A DNA stretch of 64,000 nucleotides from JACCZR01 sp963844805. Its GTDB lineage: Bacteria > Actinomycetota > Thermoleophilia > Solirubrobacterales > Thermoleophilaceae. The stretch lies in NCBI GenBank assembly GCA_963844805.1, contig CAWJPU010000011.1, forward strand, positions 199,747-263,746. Direction: 5' to 3'. The position numbers and the translations under genes are program-made. The notes below the pieces were generated by a model. It ran no database searches. It saw only the letters and a program-made list of their open reading frames with translations, and was not told where the DNA came from. Each line of letters begins with the position of its first letter. Position 1 is the stretch's first letter. This document shows positions 1-8,075 of the stretch, piece after piece.

Positions 1-795
1 TTCTACGTCGAGGTTCCCGACAAGGAGAAGCCCGACGCGCTGACCGAGGTGATCAAGGAAGAGCGGCCCGAGCAGGCAATCGTGTTCGCCCGCACCAAGA
101 TCGGTGTCGACCGGCTCGCCCGCCGGCTCAACGACGCGGGTGTGCGGGTCAAGGCGCTCCACGGGGACATGTCGCAGGGCCAGCGCGACGGCGTGATGAT
201 CGCCTTCAAGGGCGGACGCGAGCGGCTGCTGATCGCCACCGACGTCGCCGCCCGTGGCCTCGACATCACGGGGGTGACGCACGTCATCAACTACGACATC
301 CCGAACTCTCCTGACATCTACGTGCACCGCATCGGCCGCACCGGCCGTGCCGAGCGCAGCGGCCGCGCGATCACGCTGATCACGCCCAAGCAGCGCAGCG
401 ACCTCGACGCCGTGCGCAAGCACGCGAACACCGACATCGTCGAGTGGTCGGCCAACGGCGCCAAGCCGGCGCCGAGCCGGCCAAGGAGAAGCCCGAGCGG
501 CGCGAGCCGACGGCGAGCCGGCGCGAGCCACGCCGCCCGCGGCACACCAAGCCGCACGAGACCAAGGGGCCCAGTGGTGAAGCTCGTGGCCGGCGCCGGC
601 CGGCGCGACGGGCTCGAGCCGAAGGACCTGATCGGCGCGATCGTCGACCACTCGCGGCTCGAGGGCGAGCAGGTCCGCAACGTTCGCGTCCTCGAGCGGT
701 TCTCGTTCGCGGAGGTTCCCGCCGACCGCGCCGAGGAAGTGGTGGCCAAGTTGAGCGACAAGGTCGACTACGACCTGGAGGTAGCGAAGAGATGA
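1..795 (+). CDS. DEAD-box ATP-dependent RNA helicase, C-terminal part
   Basis: This is the C-terminal part of a DEAD-box RNA helicase; its start lies before the window. The frame is open from base 1 and 264 residues are visible. Core motifs in order are IVFARTK, HGDMSQGQRD, LIATDVAARGLDI (motif V) and HRIGRTGR (motif VI, with the arginine finger). From about residue 190 to the end the sequence resembles the DbpA RNA-binding domain of DeaD/CsdA helicases, which remodel ribosomal RNA and structured mRNA in the cytoplasm. The linker reads Ser/Arg-rich here, while another frame (about 444-580) reads as a more typical Lys/Glu/Pro linker, so two compensating indels are possible. The stop overlaps the next start as ATGA. 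Confidence 0.93.
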   Translation, partial: FYVEVPDKEKPDALTEVIKEERPEQAIVFARTKIGVDRLARRLNDAGVRVKALHGDMSQGQRDGVMIAFKGGRERLLIATDVAARGLDITGVTHVINYDIPNSPDIYVHRIGRTGRAERSGRAITLITPKQRSDLDAVRKHANTDIVEWSANGAKPAPSRPRRSPSGASRRRAGASHAARGTPSRTRPRGPVVKLVAGAGRRDGLEPKDLIGAIVDHSRLEGEQVRNVRVLERFSFAEVPADRAEEVVAKLSDKVDYDLEVAKR

Positions 796-1247
796 GCCAG
801 GCCAAGCTGCACACCAACCACGGCGAGATCGCCGTCGAGCTGTTCGACGAGGACGCGCCCAAGACCGTCGAGAACTTCCGCAAGCTCGCGGGCGACGGCT
901 ACTACGACGGGCTGACCTTCCACCGCGTGATCCCCGAATTCATGATCCAGGGCGGCTGCCCCGAGGGCACCGGGACCGGCGGCCCGGGCTACACGTTCGA
1001 GGACGAGTTCAACGACAACAAGGTCGTTCGCGGCGCGTTGGCCATGGCCAACGCCGGCCCGAACACCAACGGGAGCCAGTTCTTCATCGTCACCACCGAG
1101 GCCGCCCCGTGGCTGGACGGCAAGCACACGGTCTTCGGCCGCGTGGACTCGGGCATGGACGCCGTGGACTCGATCGAGAAGGTCGACACCGGCGCCCGCG
1201 ACATGCCCGTCGAGCCGGTGGTGATGGAGAGGGTCGAGCTGGTCTAG
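792..1247 (+). CDS. cyclophilin-type peptidyl-prolyl cis-trans isomerase
   Basis: A 151-residue cyclophilin that catalyses cis-trans isomerisation of peptide bonds before proline. Family motifs are FHRVIPEFMIQGG, NTNGSQFFI and WLDGKHTVFG, which together form the active cleft. There is no signal peptide, so it should act in the cytoplasm. The ATG at 792 was chosen because it overlaps the helicase stop (ATGA) and gives the usual single-domain length. The same frame is open upstream to 444, but that is the helicase linker read in another frame. Coupling to the helicase suggests co-expression. Confidence 0.95.
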   Translation: MSQAKLHTNHGEIAVELFDEDAPKTVENFRKLAGDGYYDGLTFHRVIPEFMIQGGCPEGTGTGGPGYTFEDEFNDNKVVRGALAMANAGPNTNGSQFFIVTTEAAPWLDGKHTVFGRVDSGMDAVDSIEKVDTGARDMPVEPVVMERVELV

Positions 1248-1332
1248 CCGCGGGCTGTGCTGGCCGCCCTTCCCGCCGCCCGAGCCCGCGTACCTGAACC
1301 CCGTCTACGGGCGGGTCTTCCCCGACCCGGCC

Positions 1333-2211
1333 GTGATGAGGGCGCGCGGCCGCTACTACGCCTACGGCACCACGACCGGCTCGCGCCGGCGCGACCTGTT
1401 CCCCGTCCTGAGCTCGCCCGACCTCGTGCACTGGCGCAAGGTCGGCTACGCGATGCGCCGGCGGCCGCGCTGGTCGACCGCGCATTGGTGGGCGCCGAGC
1501 CCGCTGCGGCGCGGCAAGCGCTACTACCTCTTCTACAGCGCGAAGGCCAGGCGCCCGAACAAGATGTGCGTCGCGGTGGCGACCGCCCGCCGTCCCCAGG
1601 GCCCGTTCCGCCACCGCGCGCGGCTGGCCTGTGGCGGCGTGGGCGGCTCGCTGGACCCGGCGCCGCTGGTGGTCGGGCGGCGGGTCTTCCTGTACTTCGC
1701 GCGCACCGACGCCTTCTGCCGCTGGGTGCCGGCCCGCTGCTCGATCGTCGGCATGCGGCTGAGCGCGAACCTGCTTCGCGCGCGCGGGCGCCCGCGCCAC
1801 CTGATCGGCATCGACCAGGGCTGGGAGGGCAGTCGCCGCTACGCGATCGTGGAGAACCCGTGGGTCGTCCGGCGCGGCGGCCTCTTCTACCTCCTCTACT
1901 CGGCCAACCACTGGCGGCGCAACTACGGCATGGGCTACGCCGTCTCGCGCTCGCCGCTGGGACCCTTCCGCAAGCCGGAGACCGAGCCTTTCCTGCGCTC
2001 GCGCCGCGGCATCTTCGGCCCGGGCGGCGGCTCGGCGGTCGTCGGCCCCCGAGGCGGGCTGTGGCTGGTCTACGCGGCGCGCCGCCAGGGGGTCGGGTTC
2101 ATCGCCGACCGCCGCCGCTCGCTGCATATCGATCGCCTCAGCGTGGGGGGCGGCAGGGTGCGGATCACGGGCCCCTCGTTCGGGTCGGCGATACAGCCCC
2201 TGAGGCAGGCG
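1333..2211 (+). CDS. glycoside hydrolase family 43-like protein (N-terminus uncertain)
   Basis: A five-bladed beta-propeller glycosidase of the GH43/GH117-like group. Signatures are DPAV (general base Asp, codons about 1321-1332), GGSLDPAPLVV (pKa-modulating Asp) and AIVENPWVV (acid Glu). The first Asp lies before the first in-frame ATG (1333); the frame is open back to about 1225 and only a CTG at 1255 could start it, so the true start is probably hidden by an indel. A GTG at 1257 in the next frame begins a hydrophobic stretch that could be a signal peptide. The frame runs without a stop into the transporter that follows, with a run of six G at 2145-2150 just upstream. Substrate cannot be told. 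Confidence 0.7.
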
Positions 2212-3054
2212 ATGATCGCCGTCGCACTCGGGCTCAGCTCGAGCCTGGCCTGGGGGATCGCGGACTTCATGGGCGGGCTGGCCAGCCGCCGGATGCCGGT
2301 GCTGACCGTGCTGGCCGTCTCGCAGGTGGTGGGGCTGGTGCTCCTGATCGTGGTGGTCGCCGCTCGGGCGGAAGGCCCGCCGGAGGCGCAGCACCTAGTC
2401 GTCGCCGCGCTGTCGGCCTTCGCGGGCGTCGGCGCCCTGGCCGCGTTCTATCGCGGGCTGGCGGTGGGCACGATGGCGGTGGTCGCGCCCATCTCGGCCA
2501 CCGCGGCGGTGGTGCCCGTGGCGGTCGGTGTCGCGACCGGTGAGCGGCCGGAGGCGGTGCAGGTGGCCGGCATCGTGCTCGCGATCATCGGAGTCGCCCT
2601 CGCCTCGCGCGAGGAGGTCGAGGGCGGCGAGGGGGGAGGGCTGGCAACCGGCGCGGGGCTGGCGCTGCTCGCGGCGCTGGGCTTCGGGCTGTTCTTCGTC
2701 TTGATCGACTCCGCCAGCGAGGGCGACGTCTTCTGGGCCCTGCTGGCGAACCGCATCACCGGCGTGACGATGCTCCTCACCGTGGCCGCGGTGGTACGGC
2801 CGGCGAGTGGGCTGGTGCGCTCGGACGCGCGCATCCTGATCGGGGTCGGGGCCTTCGACGTGGCGGCCAACGTCTCGTTCGCCGTGGCCTCGACCGAGGG
2901 CCTGGTGAGCGTGGTCGGCGTGTGCAGCTCGCTCTACCCGGTGGTCACCGTGCTACTCGCCCGTTTGATCCTCAAGGAGCGGGTGCGGTCGCTGCAGCTG
3001 GCCGGCGTCGCCCTGGCGATGGCGGGAGTGGTGGCGATCGGCGCGGGCGGCTAG
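2212..3054 (+). CDS. EamA/DMT-family membrane transporter
   Basis: A drug/metabolite-transporter superfamily protein of about 280 residues with roughly ten hydrophobic segments in two repeated halves, the usual EamA layout. It begins MIAVALGLSSSLAWGIADF; the second half starts near LLAALGFGLFFVLI. The ATG at 2212 gives the normal family length, but there is no in-frame stop between this protein and the GH43-like protein. A TGA in another frame at 2201-2203 would end the hydrolase just before this ATG, so a lost stop through a one-base error is likelier than a real fusion. Substrate is unknown. Its TAG and the TAG of the convergent HAD gene share one CTAG at 3051-3054. Confidence 0.85.
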   Translation: MIAVALGLSSSLAWGIADFMGGLASRRMPVLTVLAVSQVVGLVLLIVVVAARAEGPPEAQHLVVAALSAFAGVGALAAFYRGLAVGTMAVVAPISATAAVVPVAVGVATGERPEAVQVAGIVLAIIGVALASREEVEGGEGGGLATGAGLALLAALGFGLFFVLIDSASEGDVFWALLANRITGVTMLLTVAAVVRPASGLVRSDARILIGVGAFDVAANVSFAVASTEGLVSVVGVCSSLYPVVTVLLARLILKERVRSLQLAGVALAMAGVVAIGAGG

Positions 3055-3740
3055 GCCGCGAGGATCGCCTCGACCGCCGGCCCGGTGTCGCGCAGGTCCT
3101 CCAGCACGACGTCGGGGCCGGCGGCACGCAGGTCGGCCTCGCTCGAATAGCCGCTGGCGACCGCGACCACGCGCGCGCCCGCCGCGTGGCCGGCGGCCAC
3201 GTCGAGTGGGGTGTCGCCCACCAGCACCACGTCGGCCGGCGCCAGCGCGACGCCGCGCCGCCGGCGCGCGCGGCTCAGCGCCACCTCCACCAGCTCGGAG
3301 CGCGCGCCGCCGTCCGAGCCGTAGCCGCCGATCTCGAGGTCCAGCCAGCGGTCGAGGCCGAATGCGCCGAGCTTGGTGGCGGCGTTGGCCTCGATGTTGC
3401 CCGTGAGCAGGGACTGCAGCAGGTCGTCGCGGCGCGCCAGCTCCTCGAGCACGGCCTCGGCGCCGGGAAGGGCGCGGCCCTCGGCGCGGATGGCGTCGGC
3501 CTTCCCGTCCAGGGCGCTTTCGAGTTCGCGCCACATCGCCGGCAGGTGGCTCTCGCCGTCGGCCACGCTGCTGCGCTCCAGGATCGCCAGCGCGATCTCG
3601 TGGTCGGTCCGCCCGGCCATCGGCACCAGGCCCTCGGGCGGGCGGCCGAAGACCGCCTCGAAGGCGTCGGCGAAAGCCGTGGCCCCATGGCCGGCGGTAT
3701 CGACCAGCGTGCCGTCGATGTCCCAGAGGACGAGCCGCAT
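3051..3740 (-). CDS. HAD-superfamily hydrolase, phosphoglycolate phosphatase-like
   Basis: A 229-residue haloacid-dehalogenase-superfamily phosphatase. Motif I is LWDIDGTLVDT, with the nucleophile Asp and the acid/base Asp. Motif II is the Thr in LLTGNIEANA and motif IV is ADVVLVGDTPLDV. A helical cap between motifs I and II makes it subclass IA, like Gph and PhnX relatives. It is cytoplasmic; the substrate is a small phosphate ester that cannot be named from sequence. It is divergent from a small ORF 21 bases upstream and converges with the EamA gene. Confidence 0.88.
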   Translation of the reverse strand: MRLVLWDIDGTLVDTAGHGATAFADAFEAVFGRPPEGLVPMAGRTDHEIALAILERSSVADGESHLPAMWRELESALDGKADAIRAEGRALPGAEAVLEELARRDDLLQSLLTGNIEANAATKLGAFGLDRWLDLEIGGYGSDGGARSELVEVALSRARRRRGVALAPADVVLVGDTPLDVAAGHAAGARVVAVASGYSSEADLRAAGPDVVLEDLRDTGPAVEAILAA

Positions 3741-3761
3741 CGATCCCTAGGCTGGCAGCCC

Positions 3762-3941
3762 GTGCTCGACCGGCTCGCCATCCCGCCCCGGCTTGTCCTG
3801 CGCGCGCTGGACGAGGCGAGCCTCAACCGGCTGCACGGTGAGGTCCCGGCGCTGCTGGAGGAGATGCGCGGCGTCCGCACGCAGATCGGCGCGTTCCACG
3901 AGGAGATCCGGGACCTGCGCGACCGGATCCCCGGAATCTAG
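3762..3941 (+). CDS. small hypothetical protein, helical
   Basis: A 59-residue open frame starting with GTG and predicted to be almost fully helical, Leu/Glu/Arg-rich, with heptad-like spacing in its second half (EEMRGVRTQIGAFHEEIRDL). I do not recognise a family. It sits alone between two minus-strand HAD genes; its TAG shares a CTAG with the downstream convergent gene at 3938-3941. Clean coding character and a stop at the neighbour boundary argue that it is real, but there is no clear ribosome-binding site. Confidence 0.5.
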   Translation: MLDRLAIPPRLVLRALDEASLNRLHGEVPALLEEMRGVRTQIGAFHEEIRDLRDRIPGI

Positions 3942-4546
3942 GCCAGCGCGACCCCCAGCAACCGCTCGAGCTCGGGCAGCGTCGTGTCGGCGCCGCGGTG
4001 CAGCACGGCGGTCATGCCCACGGTCTCGGCGCCCTCGCAGTTCTCCTTCAGGTCGTCGACGAACACGCACTCCGCCGGGTCGAGGCCGACGCTCTCAGCC
4101 CCCAGGCGGTAGATCTCGGGCTGCGGCTTGTGGAAGCCGACCTCACCGGAGATGACCACTCCGTCGAACATCTCCGGGAAGCTGTCGCGGTCGTAGCGGC
4201 CGGCGCCCATCGAGTTCGAGACGAGCCCGGTGGGGACGCCCAGCGCCTTCGCCCGCTTGACCGCCGCCACCATCTCGCCGTCGGGGGACATGCCCGCGAA
4301 CAGCCGGTCGATGAAGCCCTCGGTGCGCTCGAGGCCGATCTTCGGGCCGATGCTCGACGCGAACTCCTCCTCGTCGATCTTCCCTGTCTCCAGCCGGCGC
4401 AGGTCGTGGCGGGCCTCCTCGTCGGAGCGGAACAGGTTCAGGAACGCGTTGGGATCCAGGCCCTCGCGCTCGCAGAACTCGCGGAAGGAGTGGAAGACGT
4501 TCGTGGTGAGCACGCCGCCGAAGTCGACCAGCAGGGCACGGCTCAC
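3938..4546 (-). CDS. HAD-IA family hydrolase
   Basis: A 202-residue HAD-superfamily hydrolase. Motif I LLVDFGGVLT keeps the nucleophile Asp but has Gly where phosphatases usually carry the second Asp, as in the epoxide-hydrolase/AcaD-like HAD-IA-v3 group. Motif II is TGLVSNSMG, motif III lies in FHKPQPEIY and motif IV is CVFVDDLKENCEGA. The GTG at 4546 overlaps the TGA of the upstream phosphotransferase (GTGA), so the two are co-translated. Genes of this pair often occur with acyl-CoA dehydrogenases, which suggests a role in acyl/phosphoester metabolism; this is inference only. Confidence 0.85.
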   Translation of the reverse strand: MSRALLVDFGGVLTTNVFHSFREFCEREGLDPNAFLNLFRSDEEARHDLRRLETGKIDEEEFASSIGPKIGLERTEGFIDRLFAGMSPDGEMVAAVKRAKALGVPTGLVSNSMGAGRYDRDSFPEMFDGVVISGEVGFHKPQPEIYRLGAESVGLDPAECVFVDDLKENCEGAETVGMTAVLHRGADTTLPELERLLGVALA

Positions 4547-5608
4547 GCCCCCGCGATCTCCTTGGCCTTCTCCGCCAGCGCCGGAACGCCCTCGTCGAAC
4601 ATCGCCAGGAACTCGTCGTCGCTGTCGCCGGCCTTGAAGCGCTTGAAGTTGCCCTCCATGAACACCGCGGCCTTCCAGGCGGCGAGCGCCTGGTACCAGT
4701 TCAGCGCCCCCACCGAGCGGCCCGAGCGGTCCTCGTAGCGGGAGACCAGCTCCGACCGGCTGAGGAAGCCCTCCGCCCGCGTCACGGACGTGAGCGCAGA
4801 GAACATCGTGTCGTCGGACTCGCCCGGCTCGGTCCAGGTGAGGCTGAGGTAGCCGACGTCCGCCAGCGGGTCGCCGATCGTCGAGAGCTCCCAGTCGAAC
4901 ACCGCGACCACCCGGGCCGGCGCCTCGTCGGCCACCATCACGTTGCCGAGCCGGAAGTCGCCGTGGACGATCGTCGCCGGCGGGGACTCGGGGAGATTGT
5001 CCGCCAGCCACTGCCCGACCTCCTGCACCACCGGCAGCTCGCGGGTCTTGTTGTGGTCCCACAGGCCGTTGAAGCGCCGCAGCTGGCGCTCGAGATAGCC
5101 CGTCGGCTTGCCGAACCAGTCCAGCCCCCGCTCGCGCCAGTCCACGGCGTGGATCTCGACGAGGGCGTCGACGAGCTCCTCGCCGGCGCGCCGGCGCTCC
5201 TCTGGCGTGTCGAGTGCGTCGGGGATCGTGTCGGTGACGACGGTGCCGTGCTCCTCGGCCATCACGTAGAAGGGCACGCCGAGCACGTCCTCGTCCTCGC
5301 AGACCGCGAGGATCTCCGGCCCGCGCGCGTGGGTGCCCTCCAGCGACTGCAGCAAGCGGGCCTCGCGCAGCACGTCGTGCGCCGAGGGCGGCAGGGGAGG
5401 CCGCGGCGGGCCGGCGCAGCACCACGCGGGTGTCGCCACGCCGGACCAGGTAGGTCACGTTCGAGTGGCCCTCGCCGATGCGGTCGGCCTCGACCGGGCC
5501 CTCCCCGATGCCCTGGCCGTCGAGCCATTCGGCGAGCGGCTCGCGGACCAGCAGCGGCGGGCGCTCGAGCGCTTCGGCCTCGGCCTTGGTGTCCACCTGC
5601 TCGCTCAC
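4543..5608 (-). CDS. phosphotransferase family protein (APH/ACAD10-like), frameshifted
   Basis: A kinase-fold protein of the aminoglycoside-phosphotransferase superfamily, closest in appearance to the ACAD10/11 type. The N-lobe has IGEGHSNVTYLV and TRVVLRRP (the Lys/Arg strand); the catalytic loop is IVHGDFRLGNVM and the metal-binding loop VFDWELSTIGDPLADVGY. The full protein is about 354 residues but the N-terminal piece (to about 5412) and the rest lie in different frames. One extra G at about 5408-5410 would explain it, and the span is 3n+1 bases. It is coupled to the downstream HAD gene (GTGA). Despite the family name, nothing suggests antibiotic resistance. Confidence 0.85.
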
Positions 5609-5669
5609 GCGGGCGCGGATGGTCGCAGAACCTTCGCGCGGGTTGCCACGCCGCAGTTACCCTGACCAT

Positions 5670-6327
5670 GTGCGACGCCCCTTCGCGCTCTCGCTGCTCG
5701 CCGGGTGCCTGGTCGCCCTCGCCGCCCCGGCGGCGGCGCTGCCGGCCACGGTCGACATCATCGACAACGACTACACGCCGCGCGAGCTGCGCGTCGTGCC
5801 CGGCGAGACCGTGGTGTGGCGCTTCAAAGCTCTGCTGGACCACACCGTGACGAGCGACCCCGGCCAGGCCGAGTCGTTCAACTCGGGCCAGCCGCGTATC
5901 GGCGGACCGGACTTCGGCCACCAGTTCAACGCGCTCGGGTCGCTTCGTATACCGCTGCACGGTGCACCCCGACATGACCGGCGCCGTCACCGTCGCTCCG
6001 CCAGATCTGACGCGCCCGTCGCTGACCCGCCTGCGCGCCAGCCCCTCGCGCTTCTGCGTGCCGGGCAGCGGCTGTCGGCGGGCGGGCACCCGGTTCCGCT
6101 TCCGGCTGTCGGAGCTCTCCCGGGTACGGGGCTCGATCGCCACGCTCCGCCGCCCCGGTCGTCGCCTGCGCCGGTTCAGCGCGCGGCTGCGCGCCGGCGA
6201 TCGCTCGATCCGCTTCCGGGGCCGCGGCCTGAGGCCGGGGCGCTACATCGCCCGGCTGCAGGCGACCGACGGCGCGGGCAACCGCTCGGCGGTCAAGCGG
6301 GTGCGCTTCAGGGTCAAACTGCCCTGA
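5670..6327 (+). CDS. secreted cupredoxin-domain protein, frameshifted
   Basis: An exported type-1 copper protein. A GTG at 5670 opens a signal peptide (RRPFALSLLAGCLVALAAPAAA), followed by a plastocyanin-like domain with VPGETVVWRF, the ligand His in DHTV and the C-terminal ligand cluster YRCTVHPDM (Cys, His, Met). A second basic beta-rich domain follows (about the last 90 residues). The two parts lie in different frames; one extra G in the GGG at 5937-5939 restores FVYRCTVHPDM, and the span is 3n+1. It probably carries electrons or copper outside the membrane. Its end overlaps the convergent TetR gene by 14 bases. Confidence 0.82.
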
Positions 6328-6940
6328 TCGCCGCGCTCGCCGAGCTCACGAACAGCTCGCACGCACGCTCGAGCGCCGGCGTCTCGCCGCGCTCCAGGCG
6401 CTCCAGCGCCAAGCCCTCGACGCCCGCCATCACCAGCACCACGCCCGCCTCGGCCTCGGCCCGGCCAGAGGGCCCGTCGGACGTGGCGAGGAAGAGCCCC
6501 GCGACCACCTCCTGCCAGCCGGTCTTCATCTCGCGCATTACAGCGCGCACGTCGCGCTCGACGACCGAGACCGCCGCCAGGTCGAAGTAGAGGCGGGGTA
6601 GGCGGGGGTCCTCGTCGATAAGCCGCCAGAGGCCGTCGAGTAGCCCGCGCACCACCTGCTCGACGGTCTCCGGCTCGCCCATGCCGCCCAGCACCTCGGC
6701 CGTGATCGAGTCGCGCACCTCGCGCCCCACTGCGGCGACCAACCCCTGCTTGGAGCCGAAGTGGTACGAGATCAGAGCCTTGTTCTGGCCGCTGCGCGCC
6801 GCCACCTTGGCGGTGGTCAAGCCCGCGTAGCCCTCCTCTTTCAGCACCTCGAACCCGGCTTCGAGCACGCGCTCGCGCGCGCCCGACGCCGGGCGGCCGG
6901 GTCCGCGGGTTGCCGCGGCCTCAGGCTGCTGCTTGGCCAA
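6314..6940 (-). CDS. TetR/AcrR-family transcriptional regulator
   Basis: A 208-residue TetR-type repressor. The N-terminal helix-turn-helix reads LTTAKVAARSGQNKALISYH, followed by FGSKQGL, the usual link to the ligand-binding helical domain. The frame opens with TTG at 6940 and overlaps the end of the upstream R2-like oxidase gene by 20 bases, so both come from one transcript. The same pairing exists in Mycobacterium tuberculosis (Rv0232 TetR beside Rv0233 R2lox), which supports a role as local regulator. A palindromic stretch inside the promoter of the upstream gene (7864-7880) is the likely operator. Confidence 0.9.
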   Translation of the reverse strand: MAKQQPEAAATRGPGRPASGARERVLEAGFEVLKEEGYAGLTTAKVAARSGQNKALISYHFGSKQGLVAAVGREVRDSITAEVLGGMGEPETVEQVVRGLLDGLWRLIDEDPRLPRLYFDLAAVSVVERDVRAVMREMKTGWQEVVAGLFLATSDGPSGRAEAEAGVVLVMAGVEGLALERLERGETPALERACELFVSSASAAIRAV

Positions 6941-7850
6941 CGGGCTCCATGCCCATGGCGGCCAGCTTCTTCGAGAGCGAGCGCATCGCGTACTCGAAGA
7001 TCTCCTGGGAGCCGTAGCCGAAGGGCGTCACGAAGTCGAACGGGTCGTCCGCGTAGGGCGGCGCGAGCGCGAGCGTGCCGACCGGCAGCGTCTCCTCCAG
7101 CGTGGCCTGGATCGTGCGGGCGTGCCGGGGGTCCGCCTTGATCGCGTCCGCGAGGAACTTCACCCCGAAGCCGATGTGACGCGACTCGTCGCGGTTGACG
7201 GCGGTGAAGCCCTGCTGGAAGCCGGGCAGCCAGCCGTTGTCCTTCATCGTGCGGAGCATGAAGCGCGCACCGGTGAGGGCGAGCGTGCCCTCGATCACGA
7301 TCATGTAGACGGTGATGCCGCGCACGAGCGCGTCGAAGTCGCTCGGGTCCTTGCGCACGGTCTCGGCGCAGTCGTGGAGGATCTCGTCGAAGAGCTGCCC
7401 GTACTCGGGCTTCATCTTCGGCCGCTGAGCCTCGACGTTCTCCGACAGCGTCGCGGCGTCGACGCCGAACACCTCGCGGTAGAAGCGGTCGAAGAAGACC
7501 ATGTGCTTGGCCTCGTCGGAGATCTGAGTAGCCAGGAAGGCCCGCGCCTCGTGTGACGGCGCGGCGATTGCGAAGGGCAGCAGCTCGGTGGTGACGCGCT
7601 CCTCGCCGAGGAAGAACGACGAGCACGACCACTGGAAGAACTCCTTCTGGTCCGGGCTGATCAGGTCGGGGTCGGCCCACTGCTCGGCATCGAGCGAGAA
7701 GTCGAACTGCTCGCTGCTCCAGGACTGGCGCTCCCAGCGGGCGAACAGCTTCCCGTAGGAGGGGGCCGCCTCCACGATCCGGTCCAGGCCGGCCATCACC
7801 TGGTCGATGTCCGCGTCGACGAGAGCTTGGACTGCGTCGGTCTCAGCCAT
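6921..7850 (-). CDS. R2-like ligand-binding oxidase (ribonucleotide reductase small-subunit fold)
   Basis: A 309-residue ferritin-like di-metal protein. The metal ligands appear as the expected six: Glu in LGEERVTTEL, Glu and His in ISDEAKHMVFFDRF, Glu in MIVIEGTLALTG, and Glu and His in NRDESRHIGFGVKF. In R2lox proteins these bind a mixed Mn/Fe centre and a fatty-acid-like ligand. It differs from true class I NrdB, and no nrdA-like partner gene is near. The ATG at 7850 is preceded within seven bases by a good -10 box, so the mRNA may be leaderless. The adjacent TetR gene overlaps its end, matching the R2lox neighbourhood of mycobacteria. Confidence 0.85.
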   Translation of the reverse strand: MAETDAVQALVDADIDQVMAGLDRIVEAAPSYGKLFARWERQSWSSEQFDFSLDAEQWADPDLISPDQKEFFQWSCSSFFLGEERVTTELLPFAIAAPSHEARAFLATQISDEAKHMVFFDRFYREVFGVDAATLSENVEAQRPKMKPEYGQLFDEILHDCAETVRKDPSDFDALVRGITVYMIVIEGTLALTGARFMLRTMKDNGWLPGFQQGFTAVNRDESRHIGFGVKFLADAIKADPRHARTIQATLEETLPVGTLALAPPYADDPFDFVTPFGYGSQEIFEYAMRSLSKKLAAMGMEPVGQAAA

Positions 7851-7856
7851 GCCAGG

Positions 7857-7886
7857 ATTATTACCCGTTCGTTCAGTTAAAGGCAA
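7857..7886 (-). promoter_or_regulatory. promoter with embedded palindrome upstream of the R2lox gene
   Basis: Read on the minus strand there is TTGCCT (7886-7881), a 17-base spacer and TAATAAT (7863-7857), a near-ideal sigma-70-type promoter in an otherwise very GC-rich context. The ATG lies six bases beyond the -10 box, so transcription should start at or next to the A of ATG. The spacer and its edges form an imperfect palindrome, TTAACTGAACGAACGGGTAA, 12 of 20 positions symmetric, placed where a TetR repressor would block polymerase. Promoter strength and repressor identity are inferred. Confidence 0.55.
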
Positions 7887-7887
7887 G

Positions 7888-8067
7888 CAGGGCGCCCTGA
7901 ACCGCCGAACCCCGGCGTGTCCGGGGCCACGAACCACGAAGTGCCTCCGCGGGGGCAGGGCGCTTCGAAATCCGCTGCGGGAGCGGATTTCGTCGCAAAA
8001 GCGAACCTTTCGGTTGCTCCATGCGTTGGAGGGGAGGCAGAGCGAACCCGACATCCAGCCAAGGGAG
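7888..8067 (+). promoter_or_regulatory. structured 5' leader, candidate riboswitch
   Basis: The 225 bases before the secreted Ig-like gene hold several hairpins instead of a gene. The clearest is a perfect 11-base-pair stem (7966-7976 with 7982-7992, loop GCGGG), then TCGC-AAAA-GCGA (7993-8004) and AACC-TTTC-GGTT (8005-8016). The end, GAACCCGACATCCAGCC near 8044-8060, recalls the 3' conserved core of ydaO-type c-di-AMP riboswitches, which in actinobacteria precede cell-wall genes; GCCGAACCCCGG near 7903 could be the 5' core. The match is partial and from memory. A Shine-Dalgarno AAGGGAG (8061-8067) follows. Confidence 0.35.
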
Positions 8068-8075
8068 TTTTGTTC

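Noticed and set aside
444..790. Open frame joined to the cyclophilin start
   Set aside because: It is the helicase linker and DbpA region read in another frame; the cyclophilin domain begins at 792.
4543..5608. Aminoglycoside resistance gene
   Set aside because: The fold is APH-like but motifs and neighbours fit the ACAD10-type phosphotransferases, not antibiotic kinases.
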